Source: Lasiosphaeria ovina
Lineage: Eukaryota > Ascomycota > Sordariomycetes > Sordariales > Lasiosphaeriaceae
Assembly: GCA_033439765.1 (NCBI GenBank)
Contig: JAULSN010000003.1
Location: 5,580,001 to 5,644,000 of the forward strand
DNA: 64,000 nucleotides
Reading direction: 5' to 3'
A program made the translations under genes and the position numbers. The notes under the pieces were generated by a model. The model made no database searches. It worked only from the letters and a program-made list of their open reading frames with translations, and was not told where the DNA came from. This document shows, piece by piece, positions 54,975 to 63,864 of this stretch; the first letter of the stretch is position 1; each line of letters opens with the position of its first letter.

Positions 54975-55168
54975 TTATTATTAACGCTATCGTTTCCTAG
55001 CCTACCCTAGAACCCAGTACCTATACGCCTTATATTATTATTCCCTAGTTTCCCTATAGGCCTAGTACCCGCGTTATTAACGCTATTATTTCCTAGTCTA
55101 CCCTAGAATCCAGTACCTATACGCGTATTATTATTCCCTAGTTTCCCTATGGGCCTAGTACCCGCGTT
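54975..55168. repeat. Tandem duplication, ~96-bp period, inside the gypsy element
   Basis: Two adjacent copies share ATTAACGCTAT, TTTCCTAG and CCAGTACCTATACGC, TTATTCCCTAGTTTCCCTAT and GGCCTAGTACCCGCGTT. The ATTAACGC anchor repeats at 54980 and 55076. The copies differ by a few transitions, so the duplication is old or was itself mutated by RIP. Confidence 0.8.
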
Positions 55169-57441
55169 TCTTTAATCCTCGAGCACCTCCTTAATACGGC
55201 TTCTATATTCGAGATCCCCTTTCTATAGGGCGATAATCGACCTATAGAATCTATGCCTAGGATCCTGTTCCTTAGCTGCCTCACCAGCGTAAACCTCTGC
55301 CGTAACCGCGTAAGGAATTAACAGGTCGGTACCCTAAGCGTCTGGCTTTAGTTGCCCCTCGACCCTCTAATCTAACCGCCCCGGCGAGATCGTCTACTCT
55401 AGCGAGTCCGTAGTAGTTCTCCTAGTACGGCGTCCCAGCCCCTCCGTCGGGGTACTTCCGTCCCGCTAGTAGCTCCTTTCCTAGGGCTCCGCTTTATTAA
55501 ACGCTACGCGTCCGGTAGCCCCGAGGGCAAAGCGCGTTATAGCCGAAACCCTAGCCATACCTTTAACTCGAGGATATTAAAGGGTCTATTTAACTCGTCT
55601 TACCGCTCTACGGTACTTCCGGAAGTACGACTTCTTCTATACCCCGGCCTTAATCTAGGCTACGATTGCCCTTACTACTACTAGTAACTCCCTAGCTAAT
55701 TATAGCTTCTTCGTTAAGGTGGGTAATATATCGTCGTAGGTAATCTCTCCTACTATATAGTCCGGTCTTCTTGAAAGGGGGTCGGCGGGGTTAGTAGCCC
55801 TAGGTCGATATTCGAGGTCGAAATCGAAAGGAGATAGGCGGTATACCTATCTAGCTAAGCGGCCCTTAAGGTCTCGGGCTAGGGCTACGATTACCCCTTT
55901 TAAGGCCTCGTAATCGGTAAGAACTACGAACCTCTAGTCGGTACCGCCTAGGTAGTGGCCCTAGTACTCGAGGGACTCGATAATAGCGATGAGTTCCTTC
56001 TACCCGGTAGCCCACCGGAGCTCGGTATCGGTAAGCTTCCTTAACTAGTAGGCTATAGGGCGCTATTAAGAGTCGACTAGCTATAAGAGGATCCCGGAGA
56101 TCGCCTTATTACTAGTATCGGTCTCGACTCTAGTCTAGCGGGTTGGATCCTAGTAGGTAAGGAAACCTACTTAACTAAACGCTACTTTGAGGTGGTTAAA
56201 GGCGGCATCGGCCTCTAGTAGCTATCGGAAAGGGTTAGTGGCCTCTCCTTTTAGTAGTACGGTGATGGGGGTTGTAATCCTAGAATACCCCTAGATAAAC
56301 CGGCGGTAGAAGTTAGCGAATCCGAGGAAGACTTATATCTCTTATATTAACTAGGGTACGGGCTATTCTTAGATTGCCTTAACCCGCTCGAGGTCTATTG
56401 AGATACCTTAGTAGTTAATAATAAAGCCTAGGAACTCGACTTGGTCCTGGTAGAAGGAGTATTTTGACCGTTTAGCGAAGAGTTGGGCTTATTCGAGACG
56501 GTCGAGCACTTCTAGGATATGGCGGGTGTACTCCTTACGGGTGGTGGAGTAGATAAGGATATTATCGAGGTAGACGATATAAAACATATCTATTAGGCCG
56601 GCTAAGGCCCTATTAATATAGGCTTGGAAGGTGGCCGGCGCGTTAGTTAAGCCGAACGGTATAATAGTATATTCGAATTGGCCGTAGTAGGTCTTGAAGG
56701 CTATCTTCCATTAATCGGTCTTACGGATCCGGATCCGGTAGTAGGTATCCTTAAGGTCGAGCTTAATAAAGAACCGGGCACCTATAAGGCGGTCTATAAG
56801 GTCGCTAATGAGTAGTAGAGGGTACCGGTTCTTAATAGTGATCTTATTTAGGCCCCGGTAGTCGATATATAAGCGTATAGTTCCATCCTTCTTAGGGACG
56901 AAAATAACTAGGGCTCTAGTAGGGCTACTACTTTCTACGATACGGCCGTTAGCGAGGTTCTCCTAGATATAGAGAGCTAGTTCGTCCAATTAGGCTTGAT
57001 TAAGGGGATAAATATAGCCCTACGGCGGTATAGACCCCTCTATAAGATCGATATAGTACTCGGCTCCTTCGAGGGTGTTAGGCTCCCGAGATGCTTATTC
57101 CGAGAAGACGGCTAAGCGGTATACGAGCTCTGGGGGTAAAGGTTCTAGGTTTGGCTCCTATATCGGGCCGTCGAGGGTATCGATATAGTCCTCCTCGGGC
57201 CCGATAACTACGTTAGAGACTATGGCCGTAAAGGCGGGTACGCCGTTAAGGATATCTCGGGCGAATTCCCCCGGTAGGATCTCCGAGTAACGGCCCTATT
57301 CGAAGGCGTTGAGGACGGTATAAAGAACCACGCCCTCTAATCCCATACCCGGGTTCCCCTATAGTATTAGTAGGGCCCCCTTTGGCCGCTTAACCCCGTA
57401 GAAGAATTAAGATACGGTACGGGGGTTCCCGTATATATTAG

Positions 57442-58190
57442 TGTTGAACTACGTTCCTGTATAGGCCTGAACTCAGCACCTATACAGGGTGCGCAGGGCA
57501 GCAGGCGCAGCGGAAGCAAGGCGTGTAGCGTATATCGGGAACCAAGTGCAGGGTAGGTCGATCAAGTGCAGGGTAGACTGTAGGGAGCTGTGCCCTACGG
57601 TCCGATACAACAGTGCTTCTGCAAGGCACTGAGGGAAGCAGGCTGACTGACTACAGGTCTGTAGAACTCTGCTACAGGCCTGCCACTCAGACTGTGAGGA
57701 CTCTGCTCAGTAGTCTACCTCGTAGGCTGTAGGGGACTCTGCCCTACAGTCAGGGTCTTCGGGACCAACTGTGGGTGCTGAAGAAGATAGAGAGGAGTTG
57801 TATTATAGAAGAAGTATAGTACAAAGAGTGGTGAGTGCAGTGCTTACTTGTTGCTTTCTTTTGTACTCACAACAAGAGGCTTGCTTGCTTAAGGAAATCT
57901 ATCTAAGAGAAAGGACAGGTCTATATAGACCTAAGGTGGGCTCTCTAGAAGGTTCTAGAGGCCCACAGGCTTCGTAGACAGCTCTGTATTCTATAGTCTT
58001 CTAGTGGGCTTGTCTTACGTGTGCCAAGACGTATAGGGGTTTCGAGAGGGTGCTGTGGGGCAAAGTAAACAATCTAGGTATAGCGCCCTCAGCACCACAC
58101 AACAGCCACAACACTCACAACTCCAACACAGCTACTGCAGTGCCCTGCACTTCAGGACCTACAACCCTAGTAACTAGCCATACTTTAACA
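57442..58190 (-). repeat. 3' LTR of the copia element, 749 bp
   Basis: On the plus strand it starts TGTTGAACTACGTTCC and ends CATACTTTAACA. Compared with the other LTR it carries an extra GAA near 57805 (GAAGAAGTATAG) and about ten substitutions, mostly transitions. Confidence 0.93.
57771..57977 (+). other. Short open frame inside the LTR (not called as a gene)
   Basis: A 68-codon frame opposite to the element's coding strand; the same frame (67 codons) is at 63448-63651 in the other LTR. It is conserved only because the LTRs are duplicates. No motif is recognised. Confidence 0.3.
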
Positions 58191-58200
58191 CCCCCTCTAT
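58191..58200 (-). other. Polypurine tract of the copia element
   Basis: On the minus strand ATAGAGGGGG sits directly before the 3' LTR start TGTTAAAG. A second purine-rich block (GAGGGGGTC) occurs about 45 bp upstream, around 58230, and the ORF stop lies just beyond it. Confidence 0.8.
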
Positions 58201-58235
58201 GGCTGTACTGGGTACTGTAGCTTAGAAGACCCCCT

Positions 58236-61200
58236 CTATGTTATAGGGGGCTTAGAGAGGTTTAGCAGTGCTAGGAACCTCTCAAACTTAGCGTGAGGAA
58301 GGGCTTTGGTTAGTCCATCGGCTGGCATATCCTCTGTAGGTATGTAGTCTACAGTGATACTGCCCTCCGTAACACTCTCTTTTAGCCCTTGGAACCGTAT
58401 GAGCGTATGCTTGGTACGGTTATGGTGCTTGGGGTTATGAGCAGTGTCTATAGCACCTGTGTTGTCGCTTTTCAGGGGTATAGGACCTTGTAGAGGCTGC
58501 TGTATTTCGGTAAACAGTCCTCTGAGCCACTGAGCCTCCTTATTAGCTTCGATGAGTGCTGTGTACTCAGCCTCCAGGGTCGAGTAGGCCACTGTATTAG
58601 CCCGCTTAGATTTCCAGCTTACAGGACCTTTTCCAACGGTAAAAAGGTAGCCGTAGGTTGAGCGAGCTGTAGTCTTACAGCCTGCCCAGTCACTATCAGA
58701 GTAACCTTCAGGGGCTAGGCTACTGCAGGGACCGTACTGAATGGCGAGGTCCCGAGAGCCGTACAGGTAGCTCAGCAGCTTTTTGACTGCCTTGAGATGC
58801 CCTATAGCTGGCTCTTGTAGCTGCCTAGATAGCCAACCTATACTGAAAGCGATATCAGGCCGGGTCTGGGTTGCAGCATACATAGCAGTACCGACTAGGC
58901 GTTGGTAGAGCTTCTTTTCAGTGGCGTTGAGAGGCTGGCCAGGTGAGTCAGGGCCTGTGATGCCCGGGGAAAGTGGGATTTTTGGTCCAGTAGTGCTGAG
59001 CCTGAAGTACTCGACTGCCTCTGTAATGTAGGCACGTTGGTGAAGCCAGAGCCGTCTTTCAGAGCGTTGGCGGACGATTTCTACGCCAAGGAAGTACTGG
59101 GCGGGCCCTAAATCTTCGATATCGTAGGCTCGGGCCAGTTGTCGTTTCAGAGCGTTGAGGTCCTTTTTGGAGGGTCCGATCAGTAGGCAGTCATCCACGT
59201 GGCTAACTACGTAGATCTGAAGCTCCCTATTGTAGTAGGTGGCTACGTCAGAGGCTAGAGGGCTGTACTCTAGATTCTTCAGTAGGGTAGAGAGCTTTTG
59301 TTGCCACAGGTAGGGTGCCTGCTTCAAGCCATATAGGGACTTCTTCAGCAGTATGACTTGGTCCTGCGTAGGGTCCCAGCCTAACTGCTTCAACAGTTCA
59401 GCAGCCTGTGGACTGCTAAGACTGTATTCATATAGGCCTTCCGGGAGCTCTATATAGAGGTCCACGTCAGTCTCAGAATTCAGAAAGGCCCCTACGAAGT
59501 CGACCTGCTCGATTTCCAGGTCTTGTAGGGCCGCTATAGCGAGTATTACCCGCCAAGTTGGTGGTGCTGAAGTGGCTGCAAAGGTCTCTGTAAAATCGGT
59601 TCCAGGGATCTGTTGGAAGCCTCTCACAACGAGCCTGGCCTTGAACTTGGTAATTTGGCCCTGTGGATTCTTCTTTGCCCTTGTGACCCAGCGGCTGGTT
59701 ATAGGGGCTTTTAGGGCTTTACTACGGCTAACGAAGTAGAAGGTCTTCGTTTTTAGTAGTTGTTCAAGCTCCTTGAAGAAGGCTGGAAGCCACTGTGCCT
59801 TTTGTGGGTGTTTAAGAGCCTGTTTAAAGGTGGTAGGTTCGTCAGACTTACTGCCTTTTGCCCTCTTGGCTTTGTAACAGGCAGCTTCAACACCCTTAGT
59901 TACTAGGTAAGTTACCAACTCACTAGTATCCATAGGGTCTAGGCGTTGGAATTCCTCCCGTTGGGCCTTTGTAGCCTGTGGAAGGTGTACTTCTAGGCGT
60001 TTGAATTCCGGCTCAGGGACTGACTCAGGGGCTTGCTCAGGGGCTCGCTCAGGGGCTTGCTCAGGGGCTTGCTCAGGGGCTTGCTCAGGGGCTTGCTCAG
60101 GGGCTTCGTCTTCAGCCTCTTCTTCTACTTCAGGGAGTAGAAGGGAGCCTATAGGCTTTGAAGGTCCTTGAGTCTGGGTATAGGGGTCCTCGTATAGTTT
60201 GATGAAACTAGTTTGGACCACTCTTCGGCGCCCTAGCCATACTAAGTAGGTTTGATGCCCTAGTACAGCCAGCAGCCTCCCTTTCTCTCCTTTAGGCGCG
60301 AGCTTGTCCGCTGTAACTCGGCGTTCAGGGGGTATAAGCACCAGACATTCAGTGCCTATAGCCCTATAGTCTTCGAGGCTGGGGACGTGAGGTGCCTGAG
60401 AGGGTACGAGTTCGTCGTGAAAGAGTTGGTAGGGCGTAAGCTCCTTGGTACTGTTGGCAGTCTTGTTGATGAGCTGCAGTACAGGGCCTATAACGTAGCC
60501 CCAGAGAGTAGGTGGTAGCCCAGAAGCTACCATAGTGGCTCTGAGGCGCTCTAAAAGGACCCGTATAGAGCGTTCAGGTAGGCCGTTTTGGTGGTGGGCG
60601 TAGGGACTGGACTCACTATAGCCAATGCCCTTTTCAGCGAAGTAAGGGAGTGCCCTTTTGATTTCAGTGCCTCCGTCGTAGTGAACCTCTGCAGGGTAAC
60701 GCCTGTAGGTATTATAGAGGCCCTCTATAACTGACTGAATTGCTGGGGCTGCTTCGTCCTTGGATTTTAGCAGCCTGAGTAGCCGGAAGCGTGTCTTTCG
60801 ATCCACTAGAAGAAGGCCGTAGGGCTTATTATTCAGTGGTGTAGGCCGAATAATGAAGATATCCCCCTCTAGGCGGCCTAGGGCATGTGGTGGGTCGGCA
60901 ACAGGCTTCTTAGAAGGTCTTCGAAGTATTTTAGCGGCGTCACAGCTCTTGCAGGCGAGGTCCTTAGGCTGGATCCTTTGAAAGTTAGGCATACCCTTAG
61001 TGATCAAGGCAGTCTTTTTCAGAAGGTCTAGGCCTATATGTCCTAAGCGGACATGCCAGAGGTAGGCAGACTTGATCAGGGCCTCTGAGGGAGCCTTCAG
61101 GGTAGTAGTGAGCTTTGTAGCCCCCTCTGTGGATTCAGGGGTTGCCACTGCCCCCTCTATGGATTCAGGGGCTTCAGAGTCTGAATTCGAAGTGGTGGAA

Positions 61201-62903
61201 CTATTATAGCACTGCCAAATAGTTCCGTAGGCCTGTCGTTGGGGCTTATGACGAATTTGAGCCTTCTGGCCTTTGGTGGTGAGGAAGAATCCCGACTTTT
61301 GGAAGTCTAGTAACGCTATAAGCTTCCTCGAGGCAGTATAAATCTTTTCCTTAATAAGGGTGCCGCCTGACTTATAGAGCTTCTGCCCACTAACGATGTT
61401 GAGCGGGAAGCCTGGAATGTAGAGGGTCTCTTTGAGAGAGATCGAGCTGTACTCGGCTTTGCCCTCTATAAGCCCTATGAAGAATTCGACCTTCACAGTG
61501 CCTATGCCCTGTGGTTGAACGAGGCCACCACCGGTTTTGACAGGTCCTAGGGTCGTTGAACGCTGTAGCTCGGTGAATAGGCTTTTGTTGGTACAGATAT
61601 GTACTGTAGAGCCTGTATCGAAGAGCCACTCACTGTTGTGGTAGGTATGGTGGTTGAATTCAGGGGTAAGTTTAAGGGCTTCCTCAGGCTCTGAGTCGTC
61701 TAGGGAGGTGCTGAATAGGGTCCCAGACTCAAGGTTATAGCCTATAGCGAAGGCTTCGTTGGCAGGCGAATCTGGCGGTTCGTTTACTGGTTCAGGAGTC
61801 GAGGACCTAGAAGAAAGGTCTTCAGGAGGGTCCTCAGTACTGAAAGACTCTATGTTTGATTTCCTGAGGTCCTTTTTAGATTCTTGGGTAGCCTTTTTAC
61901 TGCCCTGATCTTTGGAGTCCTCCTTTTTACCGTTCTTTTGCTCCTTACGGTTCTTGGAGTCCTTTTTCTTTCCCTGAGAGCCCTGCCTATAGCGGGCCTG
62001 TAGGGTAAGATACTGCTGGCTAGTAGAAGACGCGGAATTCCGGGCTTCTACAAGCAGATCTTCCTGAAAATACAGGAGGCTCAAACGTGTGATCTTGCCC
62101 TCTGTGTTGAAGAGCCACTGTTCCTGCCGTAGCAGTCCTTTACAGCGCTCAGCCCACTGCGGAAAATGACCTTCAAGGACGTGGAAATAGTGGTTGATTT
62201 GGTCGATTTCAGCGATCTTGACTCCCAGGCCTGCTAGACGGCTAACTATAGTGTTGAATTTGGCGTTGAAATCCACTATAGTGATGCTGCCGTCGAACTG
62301 TAGTGAGTGAAACTCACTATAGAGGTCGTTTCGAAGCACTGACTGAGTGGGTGCGTACTGTAGCTTTAGACGCCTATAAGCCGTAGCAGGGTCGGTCTCG
62401 AAGGCTATAGTAGAAAGGGGTCCTTCCTTTAAGGTATTCCGTAGGGTCAATAGTAGGGCTGCCTTCTGTGGATCAGACAGCCGGGTACTGACTGATTCAG
62501 GGTTTTCGAGGAATTCAGGGATCTGTAGAGCCCTGAGCTGAATAGAGATGGCCTGGAACCACTGTTGGTAATTCTCAGGGCCTGAGAGGCGTTGCTTTTC
62601 AGCTAGGTTGAGGGACTGCTTAGCTAGTTCCCGTATCGTAAGGCTGCTGAAGTCCTCTGTAGGGCGTGGAGCGGTTGCTGGTACAGGAACAGGGTCCTGT
62701 AGAGGCAGTGGTGCCTCGGTGGGGGGTGCCTGCGTAGGCGGTTGTTGTTGAGAGCCCTGTAAAAGGATGAAGAGTCTCTCAAGTTGGCCGGTTATAGCGT
62801 TGATCTGGCTCTGTAGACCCTGAAGCGTAGGGCCTATATGGGCTACAGACTCTGCTACGGAGCCCTCAAGGGGAGTCATCCGTATATCGTCGAAGTCCGA
62901 CAT
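58236..62903 (-). CDS. Ty1/copia gag-pol polyprotein, 1555 aa, intact
   Basis: One uninterrupted frame from ATG 62903 (MSDFDDIRMTPLEGSV). Gag (residues ~1-370) ends in a Lys/Asp/Ser-rich tract instead of a visible CCHC zinc knuckle. Protease: WLFDTGSTVHIC near 425. Integrase zinc finger: WHVRLGHIG...CKSCDAAK, about 614-660. Integrase core acidic residues: GD near 678, YDGGTEIK near 738, NGLPERS near 771. A linker contains EQAP repeats (~930-965). Reverse transcriptase (RVT_2, ~1045-1290) includes QVDFVGAFLNSE, KSLYGLKQAP and the catalytic box HVDD (~1234; most copia RTs have YVDD). RNase H (~1395-1500) includes YSDSDWAGCK and STLEAEYTAL. All catalytic acids are present, so it could encode working proteins. 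Replicates through RNA and integrates as cDNA; a single frame without gag/pol frameshift is normal for copia. Confidence 0.95.
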   Translation of the reverse strand: MSDFDDIRMTPLEGSVAESVAHIGPTLQGLQSQINAITGQLERLFILLQGSQQQPPTQAPPTEAPLPLQDPVPVPATAPRPTEDFSSLTIRELAKQSLNLAEKQRLSGPENYQQWFQAISIQLRALQIPEFLENPESVSTRLSDPQKAALLLTLRNTLKEGPLSTIAFETDPATAYRRLKLQYAPTQSVLRNDLYSEFHSLQFDGSITIVDFNAKFNTIVSRLAGLGVKIAEIDQINHYFHVLEGHFPQWAERCKGLLRQEQWLFNTEGKITRLSLLYFQEDLLVEARNSASSTSQQYLTLQARYRQGSQGKKKDSKNRKEQKNGKKEDSKDQGSKKATQESKKDLRKSNIESFSTEDPPEDLSSRSSTPEPVNEPPDSPANEAFAIGYNLESGTLFSTSLDDSEPEEALKLTPEFNHHTYHNSEWLFDTGSTVHICTNKSLFTELQRSTTLGPVKTGGGLVQPQGIGTVKVEFFIGLIEGKAEYSSISLKETLYIPGFPLNIVSGQKLYKSGGTLIKEKIYTASRKLIALLDFQKSGFFLTTKGQKAQIRHKPQRQAYGTIWQCYNSSTTSNSDSEAPESIEGAVATPESTEGATKLTTTLKAPSEALIKSAYLWHVRLGHIGLDLLKKTALITKGMPNFQRIQPKDLACKSCDAAKILRRPSKKPVADPPHALGRLEGDIFIIRPTPLNNKPYGLLLVDRKTRFRLLRLLKSKDEAAPAIQSVIEGLYNTYRRYPAEVHYDGGTEIKRALPYFAEKGIGYSESSPYAHHQNGLPERSIRVLLERLRATMVASGLPPTLWGYVIGPVLQLINKTANSTKELTPYQLFHDELVPSQAPHVPSLEDYRAIGTECLVLIPPERRVTADKLAPKGEKGRLLAVLGHQTYLVWLGRRRVVQTSFIKLYEDPYTQTQGPSKPIGSLLLPEVEEEAEDEAPEQAPEQAPEQAPEQAPERAPEQAPESVPEPEFKRLEVHLPQATKAQREEFQRLDPMDTSELVTYLVTKGVEAACYKAKRAKGSKSDEPTTFKQALKHPQKAQWLPAFFKELEQLLKTKTFYFVSRSKALKAPITSRWVTRAKKNPQGQITKFKARLVVRGFQQIPGTDFTETFAATSAPPTWRVILAIAALQDLEIEQVDFVGAFLNSETDVDLYIELPEGLYEYSLSSPQAAELLKQLGWDPTQDQVILLKKSLYGLKQAPYLWQQKLSTLLKNLEYSPLASDVATYYNRELQIYVVSHVDDCLLIGPSKKDLNALKRQLARAYDIEDLGPAQYFLGVEIVRQRSERRLWLHQRAYITEAVEYFRLSTTGPKIPLSPGITGPDSPGQPLNATEKKLYQRLVGTAMYAATQTRPDIAFSIGWLSRQLQEPAIGHLKAVKKLLSYLYGSRDLAIQYGPCSSLAPEGYSDSDWAGCKTTARSTYGYLFTVGKGPVSWKSKRANTVAYSTLEAEYTALIEANKEAQWLRGLFTEIQQPLQGPIPLKSDNTGAIDTAHNPKHHNRTKHTLIRFQGLKESVTEGSITVDYIPTEDMPADGLTKALPHAKFERFLALLNLSKPPIT
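60012..60104 (-). repeat. Tandem repeat encoding EQAP units in the copia polyprotein
   Basis: The 12-bp unit CTCAGGGGCTTG (plus strand) repeats about seven times with one GCTCG variant, giving (EQAP)n/ERAP in the linker between integrase and RT. Confidence 0.92.
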
Positions 62904-63100
62904 AGTAGATAACTTGATTCAGGCGGGTCTGAAGCGCAGAAAGACCTGTTGGTAGCCTGAAGAATAGGGGTTCAGGGGTACTATGCCCTCCTAAGTGTGC
63001 CGAAGGGTAGGACTTACAGCCTGTGGGCTGGCCTGGATCGATCCGAAAGGTGTACTTAGTCGTCGAACGCTAAGGGCGAGAGATCCCGGGTAGTAGCTAC

Positions 63101-63118
63101 TGACCCGGGCTCATAACC
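63101..63118 (-). other. Primer-binding site, half-tRNA-iMet type
   Basis: Adjacent to the inner end of the 5' LTR the plus strand reads TGACCCGGGCTCATAACC. GGGCTCATAACC is the anticodon stem-loop sequence of eukaryotic initiator tRNA-Met, so the element's RNA would pair with the middle of that tRNA rather than its 3' end. This half-tRNA priming is known from Drosophila copia and relatives. Confidence 0.75.
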
Positions 63119-63864
63119 TGTTGAACTACGTTCCTGTATAGGCCTGAACTCAGCACCTATACAGGGTGCGCAGGGCAGCAGGCGCAGCTAAAGCAAGGCG
63201 TGTAGCGTATATCGGGAACCAAGTGCAGGGTAGGTCGATCAAGTGCAGGGTAGACTGTAGGGAGCTGTGCCCTACGGTCCGATACAACAGTGCTTCTGCA
63301 AGGCACTGAGGGAAGCAGGCTGACTGACTACAGGTCTGTAGAACTCTGCTACAGGCCTGCCACTCAGACTGTGAGGACTCTGCTCAGCAGTCTACCTCGT
63401 AGGCTGTAGGGGACTCTGCCCTGCAGTCAGGGTCTTCGGGACCAACTGTGGGTGCTGAAGAAGACGGAGAGGAGTTGTATTATAGAAGTATAGTACAAAG
63501 AGTGGTGAGTGCAATGCTTGCTTGTTGCTTTCTTTTATACTCACAACAAGAGGCTTGCTTGCTTAAGGAAATCTATCTAAGAGAAAGGACAGGTCTATAT
63601 AGACCTAAGGTGGGCTCTCTAGAAGGTTCTAGAGGCCCACAGGCTTCGTAGACAGCTCTGTATTCTATAGTCTTCTACTGGGCTTGTCTTACGTGTGCCA
63701 AGACGTATAGGGGTTTCGAGAGGGTGCTGTGGGGCAAAGTAAACAATCTAGGTATAGCGCCCTCAGCACCACACAACAGCCACAACACTCACAACTCCAA
63801 CACAGCTACTGCAGTGCCCTGCACTTCAGGACCTACAACCCTAGTAACTAGCCATACTTTAACA
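63119..63864 (-). repeat. 5' LTR of the copia element, 746 bp
   Basis: Same ends as the copy at 57442-58190, TGTTGAACTACG to CTTTAACA on the plus strand. The U3/R boundaries cannot be placed by eye. A TATATAGACC element occurs near 63596. Confidence 0.93.

Larger units (their letters stand above)
53169..57441 (-). mobile_element. Ty3/gypsy retrotransposon, RIP-degraded, 5' part missing
   Basis: Read on the minus strand. The 3' end is a 264-bp LTR (53169-53432) with a polypurine tract before it. Decayed pol fragments lie between ~53650 and 57000: integrase C-terminus (~53850-54010: KITERIGT, then VSLLEKW), RNase H (~55890-56000: KELIAIIESLEY followed by a TAG where Trp is normal, then LTDYEALK) and reverse transcriptase (~56550-56710: FGLTNAPATFQAYINRALAG, VYLDNILIYS). 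The invariant YxDD box reads YLDN. TAG/CTA-type stops are very frequent, TpA is enriched, and no open frame of 60 codons exists from 53919 to 57770. This is the pattern of repeat-induced point mutation. The element is cut at 57441 by the copia LTR, upstream of its RT, so its gag and 5' LTR are not seen. Confidence 0.85.
57442..63864 (-). mobile_element. Full-length Ty1/copia LTR retrotransposon, 6.4 kb
   Basis: Structure on the minus strand: 5' LTR (63119-63864), primer-binding site (63101-63118), one gag-pol frame (62903 down to 58236), polypurine tract (58191-58200), 3' LTR (57442-58190). LTR ends are TGTT...AACA. The two LTRs differ at about ten positions plus one 3-bp indel, about 98.5% identical by eye, so insertion was relatively recent. 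The coding frame is unbroken, in contrast with the wrecked gypsy element it interrupts. Five-base flanks are ATTAG (left) and AAGAT (right), so no target-site duplication is visible. Confidence 0.93.

Noticed and set aside
57771..57977. 68-codon frame in the LTR as a conserved small protein
   Set aside because: Its second copy at 63448-63651 exists only because LTRs are duplicated; it is antisense to the element and has no motif.
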